Below, piece after piece: positions 1 to 5,104 of a stretch of 8,839 bases of DNA; position 1 is the first letter of the stretch, and each line of letters opens with the position of its first letter. The translations under genes were made by a program, and so were the position numbers. Below the pieces are notes generated by a model. That model was given only the letters and a program-made list of their open reading frames with translations. It made no database searches and was not told the origin of the DNA. Source of the DNA: Nitrososphaerales archaeon (lineage in GTDB: Archaea; Thermoproteota; Nitrososphaeria; Nitrososphaerales; Gagatemarchaeaceae); the NCBI GenBank assembly GCA_030039515.1, contig JASHVT010000154.1, positions 1-8,839 of the forward strand, read 5' to 3'.

Positions 1-120
1 TTCATGAAGCGATTCGTCGCCACCAACGGCCTCTGGAGAGACGCAGAGTTGGCCAAGTTTGCCCGGCAGGCGGATGGGACGGCGACAAGCTTCGACGAGC
101 TCGCTGCTCTGCTTGGATAG
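1..120 (+). CDS. C-terminal tail of an unrecognised protein (5' end outside window)
   Basis: Frame 1 is open from the first base and ends in TAG at 118-120, giving about 39 residues that begin FMKRFVATNG and end ELAALLG. The tail is soluble-looking and mixed in charge, with a probable amphipathic helix (DAELAKFARQ) and no membrane segment. It points towards the minus-strand beta-helix gene, so the two genes converge across a gap of about 70 bases. No domain can be recognised from so short a piece, and no function is proposed. That it is coding rests on the uninterrupted frame to the window edge and plausible composition. It could also be chance, since a 39-codon open frame is not rare in GC-rich DNA. 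Confidence 0.5.
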   Translation, partial: FMKRFVATNGLWRDAELAKFARQADGTATSFDELAALLG

Positions 121-192
121 ACCGGACGAATTCAGTTCCACGACCCTTGCTTCGAGTTGCTGATCGCTCTTGTCTTTGCCTTCGTATCTCCT

Positions 193-1254
193 CTAGAAAC
201 AGCCCGGCTGCGTAGGGGCGCCGGCGATGCTTCCCCCTGTCCCGCCGCTGGTGTTGTGCCTGTAACAGTTCAATGAAACGTACGCGTTGGCGGTGCTGTA
301 CGTAGGGGCGCCCGCGGTGCCCGTGCTGGCGTCATCAAAGCCGTATTGGCCGTTGTGCCTCGCGGTGTTTCCGCTCAGCGCCGTTGTCGCGACGGTCGCG
401 TCGAGGAAATAACCGTCAGCAAGATTGTCACTCGACGTGCCCGCATTCAGGGCGTCCGACGTGGTGTTATCGAGGTGGAACCCGTTGGCATGGTTGGTCA
501 TGGCGGTGTCGCTGATGAGGGCGTTCCCGGCGCCTCCCGTCACGAAGAACCCGTCCCCCAGGTTCGAGTTGGCAGCAGAGTCAGTGACAGGGGTGCCATA
601 CACGTTGCTAAGCTGGAACCCGTCCGCCCCGTTCGCCGTGGCCTTGTCATCTTCGAAGAAGGCGACGCCGGTGATCGACTTGAGAAGGAACCCGTTGTTC
701 AGGTCGGCTGTCGTAAAGTCATGGTTGAACGATGTGCCGTTGCAGGCTCCGGACACCTGGAAGCCGGTCGAGAATTGGTAGACGTTGACGTGGCTTACGC
801 TCGAAGCATTCGTGGATATGAATGAGACGCCAACGGCGGGATTGTTCGGGTCAGGGTAGGCGTTGATGTACTTCAGGGTCACCACTGAAGACGATGAAAC
901 AGAGACGCCGTTAGAGAATCCCTTGACCAGGCAATGCGCCACCGAGACGCCGCTGACACCAGGACCCACCATGATTCCCGTGCCCCCGGCGGAATAAGAT
1001 GGGTCTAGGACTCCCAGTCCGGCGCAGTTCAGCGCCACGTTGTTGGCGGTTATCTCAATCCCGAACGTGGCGTTCGCGCCGCATATCGTGCGGCCCGTAA
1101 GGGTGTAACTCGAGTTCGGAGTCGAGAGGTCTGTTCCGCAGGCTAGCGTCAAGTGCGCGGATACGGCCGCGGGCGCGAAAGCAACGATGGTGCCCGCCAA
1201 GGTCAGGAGGACGACGACTGCAGCCGTCCACCTCCGGCCGCCTGTCACTCCCAT
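193..1254 (-). CDS. Secreted right-handed parallel beta-helix protein (NosD-like repeats)
   Basis: This is an exported repeat protein of 353 residues if read from the ATG at 1254. A GTG at 1320 would extend it to 375 residues. The ATG is preferred because it begins a normal signal peptide (Gly-Gly-Arg-Arg, then a hydrophobic run ending near Ala-Ser-Ala), and a TATA-like box lies about 27 bases upstream, as expected for a leaderless mRNA. In 375-residue numbering, a Gly-aromatic/Val motif (NGVSV, VGVSF, TGFQV, NGFLL, DGFQL, DGFFV, NGFHL, DGYFL, YGFDD) recurs with glycines at 138, 164, 186, 210, 234, 257, 280, 303 and 327. This 22-26 residue period is that of parallel beta-helix coils. The first section (CGANATFGIEITANNVALNC) resembles the cap seen in NosD/PbH1 proteins. 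Several N-x-S/T sequons and seven cysteines after the signal suit a surface location. No catalytic site was recognised. Substrate binding, surface-layer or carbohydrate-related roles are all possible. Confidence 0.8.
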   Translation of the reverse strand: MGVTGGRRWTAAVVVLLTLAGTIVAFAPAAVSAHLTLACGTDLSTPNSSYTLTGRTICGANATFGIEITANNVALNCAGLGVLDPSYSAGGTGIMVGPGVSGVSVAHCLVKGFSNGVSVSSSSVVTLKYINAYPDPNNPAVGVSFISTNASSVSHVNVYQFSTGFQVSGACNGTSFNHDFTTADLNNGFLLKSITGVAFFEDDKATANGADGFQLSNVYGTPVTDSAANSNLGDGFFVTGGAGNALISDTAMTNHANGFHLDNTTSDALNAGTSSDNLADGYFLDATVATTALSGNTARHNGQYGFDDASTGTAGAPTYSTANAYVSLNCYRHNTSGGTGGSIAGAPTQPGCF

Positions 1255-1277
1255 CGTGGCTGGATGGGCTCTCGGCG

Positions 1278-1284
1278 CTATAAG
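1278..1284 (-). promoter_or_regulatory. TATA-like box of the beta-helix gene, inside a palindrome
   Basis: On the minus strand the sequence reads CTTATAG, centred about 27 bases upstream of the ATG at 1254. That spacing would put the archaeal transcription start almost on the start codon. The box lies at the centre of a perfect inverted repeat with arms GCGCT and AGCGC (1275-1287). A repressor could therefore cover the TATA box, though the palindrome may also be chance. Confidence 0.5.
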
Positions 1285-1362
1285 CGCGACGCTCCACAGA
1301 TGCCATCGGAGGTTTGCCACCTCCCTTTAACGCTGGGCCGTTCCACTATCTTGCTCGATTCG

Positions 1363-1370
1363 CTTATAAA
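1363..1370 (+). promoter_or_regulatory. TATA box of the membrane pyrophosphatase gene
   Basis: The sequence CTTATAAA is centred about 30 bases before the TTG start at 1397. Archaeal transcription normally starts 25-28 bases downstream of the box, so the mRNA should have a leader of only a few bases or none. The box also contains an in-frame TAA (1367-1369), which bounds the possible start of the gene. Confidence 0.7.
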
Positions 1371-1396
1371 CAGAAATCCGAGACCGCCGGCCAAGC

Positions 1397-3538
1397 TTGG
1401 CGCTCGACTACCCGCTGGTAGCCCTCAGCGTTTCACTGCTCGCCCTCCTGTACGCGGCGCTCCTCTGGGTCTACCTGAGGGGACAGAACAGGGGATCCGA
1501 GAAGATGGTAGAGATATCGGACGCGGTGAAGCAAGGAGCAGGCGCGTTCCTTTCGAGGGAGTACAAGGTGATCGCGCCGATCGCGGTCCTGATCACCGTC
1601 CTGATCTACGTGCTCATAGACCTCCCATTGGGCACGGGCGGGACCACGGCCGCGGGATTCGCGCTCGGTGCGACGCTCTCGGCCGTCGCAGGATACGTGG
1701 GCATGGCAGTCACTGTCAGGACGAGCTCGAGGACCGCCGAGGCGGCAAAGGGAGGGCTTGGCAGCGCCCTCACGCTCGCATTCAGGGGAGGTGGCGTCAT
1801 GGGCATGGCGGTGGTGGGCCTTGACCTGCTCGGGCTCTCCGTGTACTATCTCGCCTTCTCCAGCACGATAATGGCTCATCCTGCGACCCTCGCGGGTCTC
1901 GGTTTCGGCGCCTCGCTCATCGCCATGTTCATGAGAGTGTCGGGAGGCATTTACACCAAAGCGGCCGACGTCGGAGCCGACCTGGTCGGCAAGGTCGAGG
2001 CAGGCATACCAGAAGACGACCCTAGGAATCCCGCCGTGATAGCGGACAACGTCGGGGACAATGTGGGCGACTGCGCAGGCATGGGGGCAGACGTCTACGA
2101 GTCGTACGTGGTGACGGCGATAGCTGTCATGATCCTAGGCGCCCTTCCGGCCGTGGCCATCGGCGCCCTGACGCTAGTCTACCCGCTTCTCATCGGATCT
2201 GCGGGAATACTCGGAGCGATCGCGGGCAGCCTGTACGTCAGGAAGTCTGTCAAGGGGAGTCCGCTCCGCGTGCTCAACGTGACGCTGATCATTGCCGCGG
2301 TGGTGACGATCGTGCTTGACTTCGTATTCGGCGACATGCTGTTCGGCGGCTCCTCGCTCAGCTACTATCTGTTTGCGAGCGCCATAGTTGGCGTGCTCGT
2401 GGTCGTCGTGATCGAGAACGTCGCCAACTACTTTACTTCGTACTCCTACTCTCCCGTGCGGGAGATCGCCCAATCGAGCCAGACCGGGGCGGCGACCAAC
2501 TTCTTGGCCGGGTTCTCGACGGGGCTGACAAGCACTGCGCCGTCCGCCCTGGTGCTCGTAGCTGCGATAGCCGCATCGTTCGGGCTGGGCTATCTGGGGG
2601 CTGGCTCCGGCCTGGCTGAGTCCACCCGCGTGCTCTACGGCGTGTACAGCACCGCGATAGCGACGATGTCGATGCTGTCTCTTACGGGAGTGATAATGTC
2701 AATCGACTCGTTCGGTCCGATTACCGACAACGCGAACGGCATCGTGGAGATGGCAGGGATGGAGTCAGGGATCCGGGAGGTCACAGACGAGCTCGATGCC
2801 ATCGGCAACACCACCAAAGCCACCACGAAGGCATTCGCAGTGACGTCGGCGGCGCTGGCAGCGGTCGCGATATTCGAGGCGTTCCAGAACGAGGCGAGCA
2901 GCATCATTGAGAGCAAACCGAGCCTCGTTTCGAAGTACGCGTCTCACCTCTCCAACGGACAGCTTGTGTTTTCCCTCTCAGACCCGTTCGTGGTGATAGG
3001 ACTCCTTGTGGGTGGCCTCCTGCCGTTCTACTTCTCCAGCTTCCTGATCAAGGCGGTCGGGAGGACGGCGTACACCATAGTCAACGAAGTCAGGCGGCAG
3101 TTCAAGGAGATACCCGGGATCATGGAGGGGACCGCCAAGCCGGACTATGCCAGATGCGTCGGGATAGTGACTTCGGCGGCAATCAGGCAGCTCGCGCTCC
3201 CCGCCGTCGTTGCGGTGGCGACCCCCCTCGTCGTCGGATTTGTGCTTGGGCCGCTCGCGCTTGGCGGTCTGCTCATCGGAACCGTCGTGTCAGGCGTCTT
3301 CCTCGCCTACGTCATGACCAATGGCGGGGCGGCGTGGGACAATGCGAAGAAGTACATCGAGACCGGCCAGCTTGGCGGCAAGGGATCCGACGCCCACAAA
3401 GCTGCAGTCATGGGCGACACTGTGGGAGACCCGTTCAAGGACACCGCAGGGCCTGCGATAAACTCGCTGATCAAGGTAGTAAACACGATTTCCATAGTTT
3501 TCATCTCCGCCATAGTCCTGTACGCTCTGTTTGTGTAG
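1397..3538 (+). CDS. hppA: K+-independent membrane-bound proton-pumping pyrophosphatase
   Basis: This integral membrane enzyme hydrolyses pyrophosphate and pumps H+ out of the cytoplasm. At 713 residues with many hydrophobic segments, it is of normal length. The catalytic motifs are intact: DVGADLVGKVE at 191-201, DNVGDNVGDCAGMGADVYES from 217, DNAKKYIE from 648, and DTVGDPFKDTAGPA from 674. The subclass marker reads GNTTKATTKA from 470. Lys474 and Thr477 occupy the positions that are Ala and Gly/Ala in K+-dependent enzymes, so the protein should be K+-independent, a class known to be H+ pumps. The start is TTG at 1397: no ATG or GTG lies between the in-frame stop at 1367 and the first helix, and the next ATG (1505) would remove helix 1. 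It is transcribed alone, divergent from the beta-helix gene. Together with the nearby oxidase it would feed the proton gradient. Confidence 0.97.
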   Translation: MALDYPLVALSVSLLALLYAALLWVYLRGQNRGSEKMVEISDAVKQGAGAFLSREYKVIAPIAVLITVLIYVLIDLPLGTGGTTAAGFALGATLSAVAGYVGMAVTVRTSSRTAEAAKGGLGSALTLAFRGGGVMGMAVVGLDLLGLSVYYLAFSSTIMAHPATLAGLGFGASLIAMFMRVSGGIYTKAADVGADLVGKVEAGIPEDDPRNPAVIADNVGDNVGDCAGMGADVYESYVVTAIAVMILGALPAVAIGALTLVYPLLIGSAGILGAIAGSLYVRKSVKGSPLRVLNVTLIIAAVVTIVLDFVFGDMLFGGSSLSYYLFASAIVGVLVVVVIENVANYFTSYSYSPVREIAQSSQTGAATNFLAGFSTGLTSTAPSALVLVAAIAASFGLGYLGAGSGLAESTRVLYGVYSTAIATMSMLSLTGVIMSIDSFGPITDNANGIVEMAGMESGIREVTDELDAIGNTTKATTKAFAVTSAALAAVAIFEAFQNEASSIIESKPSLVSKYASHLSNGQLVFSLSDPFVVIGLLVGGLLPFYFSSFLIKAVGRTAYTIVNEVRRQFKEIPGIMEGTAKPDYARCVGIVTSAAIRQLALPAVVAVATPLVVGFVLGPLALGGLLIGTVVSGVFLAYVMTNGGAAWDNAKKYIETGQLGGKGSDAHKAAVMGDTVGDPFKDTAGPAINSLIKVVNTISIVFISAIVLYALFV

Positions 3539-3626
3539 GCCGCGCCACACTCCAGCCTTCAAAGCCGCATGTGCAGGCCGCACCGGACCTACCCGGTTCA
3601 ACGACGTGAGGTTGCTATGAAGGTCA

Positions 3627-3715
3627 AGGTGGGTGTGGGATTCGGACCCACGTAAATGCGCTGTCTGACGGCTGCATCACTGCAGGCGCACGCGTGACCG
3701 CTCCGCCAACCCACC
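3627..3715 (-). tRNA. tRNA-Cys (anticodon GCA) with a 17-nt intron
   Basis: The minus strand folds into a complete class I tRNA. The acceptor stem GGTGGGT (3715-3709) pairs with ACCCACC (3634-3628). The D stem is GCG/CGC with a nine-base loop, the anticodon stem is TGCGC/GCGCA, the variable loop is TTTAC, and the T stem is GTGGG/CCCAC with loop TCCGAAT. The discriminator base is U (3627), as expected for tRNA-Cys, and no CCA is encoded. The anticodon loop is 24 bases, i.e. seven plus a 17-base intron. Removing the intron leaves CTGCAGA with anticodon GCA at 3683-3681. The D-arm region matches the usual archaeal tRNA-Cys pattern. Confidence 0.93.
3663..3679 (-). other. Intron within tRNA-Cys at position 37/38
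   Basis: The 17 bases between G37 (3680) and A38 (3662) are inferred to be an intron from the oversized anticodon loop and the canonical position. By eye the central helix of the bulge-helix-bulge has only three Watson-Crick pairs of four, with C35 opposed to U, and the inner helix is poor. This would be a relaxed splicing motif. The 5' half of the precursor loop can instead fold as CTGCA/TGCAG, pairing the anticodon with the intron. Confidence 0.75.
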
Positions 3716-3740
3716 ACTGGGTGCCGCTTTCTTGAGAGAT

Positions 3741-3749
3741 GTAATTATG
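3741..3749 (-). promoter_or_regulatory. TATA-like box for tRNA-Cys
   Basis: The minus-strand sequence CATAATTAC is centred about 30 bases upstream of the mature tRNA 5' end. It is the most AT-rich stretch in this gap and sits at a plausible distance for archaeal tRNA transcription. Confidence 0.45.
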
Positions 3750-3806
3750 CCTTGATATTCGGCTCTCTTGGAGAGGATGGCCTCGGCGCAGCGCCCTCTA
3801 CGCCAC

Positions 3807-3821
3807 GACGAGGTCCTCGTC
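3807..3821. repeat. Short perfect inverted repeat downstream of the minus-strand exported-protein gene
   Basis: GACGAGG (3807-3813) and CCTCGTC (3815-3821) are perfect reverse complements around a single base. As RNA they would form a six-pair stem with a three-base loop just after the stop of the gene ending at 3825. No T-run follows on the minus strand, so this is not a typical archaeal terminator. It could protect the 3' end, bind a protein, or be chance. Confidence 0.35.
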
Positions 3822-3824
3822 TAG

Positions 3825-4325
3825 TCAGTTCGTCTCCGCAGTCACGACGATCGACCCCAGCCCGGTCTGGTTCGCGTTCGCCGGCCCCTCTACCAACAGC
3901 AGGTAGGATGTGCCAGGGCTGATGTTCACGTTCTCCGGCAGGACCGTGCTGATCCTGTAGGTCTCTCCAGGAGCGAACGGGCCCCCTTCTTCCTCCACTT
4001 TCACGTTGCCGCCAAGAAGAAGCGTGACGCTGGCCAAAGTGACTCCTTGGTCAGGCCTTATCGTGACGGTCAGGTTCGAATAGCTGACGCCTCCGAGCTC
4101 GTCCGTGTAGTTGGCGATGGTGAGCGTAGCTGCGACCACCGTTATGTTCCCGCAGGACGCCTGAGAGACGGTGCACGTGCCGACTGTAGTCCCGGAGAAC
4201 GTCTGGGGGTTTGAGAGGCTTACACCCAACGTCGCGTAGTAGGTGACCAGGCCGAACCCCAGCACGAACGAAGTGCAGATGGCTACTATGGCCACGTTCT
4301 TCCGTGTTACCACGACACAGCCCAC
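3825..4325 (-). CDS. Small membrane-anchored exported protein of unknown function
   Basis: This is a 166-residue protein with one N-terminal membrane segment (about residues 10-32, after Arg8-Lys9), followed by a beta-rich, Thr/Val/Gly-rich external region. Two cysteines (51 and 58) are spaced to form a small disulfide loop. Five N-x-S/T sequons (Asn 60, 72, 84, 134, 152) suit archaeal N-glycosylation outside the cell. The charged-then-hydrophobic start resembles both a signal anchor and an archaeal pilin-type leader, but no clear pilin peptidase site was found. The listed start is GTG at 4325. A GTG at 4313 would keep the anchor and is equally possible, because upstream promoter signals are weak. 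A second stop follows the TGA directly. It is divergent from oxidase subunit II with about 90 bases between them, so a shared control region is possible. No domain family was recognised. Confidence 0.72.
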   Translation of the reverse strand: MGCVVVTRKNVAIVAICTSFVLGFGLVTYYATLGVSLSNPQTFSGTTVGTCTVSQASCGNITVVAATLTIANYTDELGGVSYSNLTVTIRPDQGVTLASVTLLLGGNVKVEEEGGPFAPGETYRISTVLPENVNISPGTSYLLLVEGPANANQTGLGSIVVTAETN

Positions 4326-4385
4326 CTGGCCTTGTTCATACCTTTAGCGGGCGACGTGTTGGGATTTTCTTGCAATCCATTGAGG

Positions 4386-4407
4386 AAAAATTTCAAACCT
4401 TATAACC
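4386..4407 (+). promoter_or_regulatory. Promoter region of the terminal oxidase cluster
   Basis: Two TATA-like stretches lie before subunit II: AAAAATTT (centre near 4390) and CTTATAAC (centre near 4402). The first would place transcription almost on the ATG at 4415, giving a leaderless mRNA. The second is the better TATA match but would start transcription near 4428, inside the annotated gene, so translation would then begin at the ATG at 4439 or 4451. The purine-rich GAGGA just upstream could act as a TFB recognition element. Confidence 0.6.
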
Positions 4408-4414
4408 GGTTTTA

Positions 4415-5104
4415 ATGCGCGAATTCGCGCTAGCCCTAATGTATTCGGGTATGCTCACTGTCCCGCCGACCGTCGCAACGTTCGACCACCTCTTAGACTG
4501 GTACCTGTTCTTCGGCGTCGGGGCAGCCGTAGTGGTGATTGGGATGCTCGTGACCTTCGTCATCCTCTATCGCGACAAAGGGGACAACAAGCCGCTTCCC
4601 GAGCACAAGACCGAGGGGTGGAAGATAGTCCTGATCACTGTGATGATAAGCATCTCGATCCTGGCCGCGGCTGAGTATCAAACCTTTGCGAGCTTCAGTA
4701 ACATCGAGACACCCTCTCAGTGTTCTATGGTGCCTGACCCTTGCATCAACATCAGCGTGCTGGGCTTCCAATGGGGGTGGCAGTTCACGTACCCCAACGG
4801 GAAGGTGCAGCTCACGACAGAGGATCAGCCTCTGACGGTTCCTGTGGACAAGATAATCTTGTTGAACATAACGAGCAGGGACGTCTTCCACTCATTCGGG
4901 ATAGTTAGCTTGGCAGTGAAAGAGGACGCGATACCGGGGAGGTACAACACCTTGTGGTTCAACGATACGAACCTTGGACTTGTTACGATGGCCATCAGGT
5001 GCTACGAGCTGTGCGGGGCGGGGCACGCGACGATGGTCGGCAACCTGTCCGTGGTTCCTTATTCGACCTGGCAATCAGAGTTCGGAGTGAACACCACTGG
5101 CTGA
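4415..5104 (+). CDS. coxB: Cytochrome c oxidase subunit II with CuA centre
   Basis: This is the electron-entry subunit of a heme-copper terminal oxidase. It has 229 residues with two membrane helices (about 28-52 and 70-92), followed by an external cupredoxin domain. All CuA ligands are visible: His159 in DVFHSF, and Cys196, Glu198, Cys200, His204 and Met207 in CYELCGAGHATM. The aromatic patch FQWGWQFTYP (118-127) is the family's usual electron-entry surface. With the CuA site intact, the enzyme should take electrons from cytochrome c or a copper protein rather than from quinol. No cytochrome c is encoded here, and a cupredoxin follows in the same cluster. Cys103 and Cys110 may form an extra disulfide. 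The exact N-terminus is uncertain: ATG at 4415, 4439 or 4451 all keep the helices, and the strongest TATA box favours the later ones. Its TGA (5102-5104) lies inside the coding sequence of the next gene. Confidence 0.96.
   Translation: MREFALALMYSGMLTVPPTVATFDHLLDWYLFFGVGAAVVVIGMLVTFVILYRDKGDNKPLPEHKTEGWKIVLITVMISISILAAAEYQTFASFSNIETPSQCSMVPDPCINISVLGFQWGWQFTYPNGKVQLTTEDQPLTVPVDKIILLNITSRDVFHSFGIVSLAVKEDAIPGRYNTLWFNDTNLGLVTMAIRCYELCGAGHATMVGNLSVVPYSTWQSEFGVNTTG
5084..5099 (+). promoter_or_regulatory. Possible ribosome site and CTG start for subunit I-III
   Basis: GGAGTGA (5084-5090) resembles the archaeal Shine-Dalgarno GGAGGTGA. It stands six bases before an in-frame CTG (5097-5099), eight bases overlapping the end of subunit II. 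The subunit I frame has no ATG, GTG or TTG between its upstream stop (5088-5090) and GTG 5157, yet encodes the conserved N-terminus in that interval. A CTG start coupled to subunit II translation is the simplest explanation, but it is an inference. Confidence 0.4.

Noticed and set aside
346..825. Open frame of 159 codons on the plus strand
   Set aside because: It lies wholly antisense to the beta-helix gene, whose repeat period and signal peptide prove the minus strand codes. Its own product is Arg/Val-rich with no domain.
1055..1306. Minus-strand ATG at 1306 after a GGAGGTG sequence
   Set aside because: The ribosome-site match is good, but the frame is out of phase with the signal peptide and beta-helix, and its product is Arg-rich without a domain.
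3807..3821. Palindrome considered as a transcription terminator
   Set aside because: No T-run follows on either strand, and archaeal termination relies mainly on T-rich tracts, so it is listed only as an inverted repeat.
3540..3826. Integration site at the tRNA gene
   Set aside because: No integrase, no repeated tRNA 3' fragment and no change in base composition were seen nearby.
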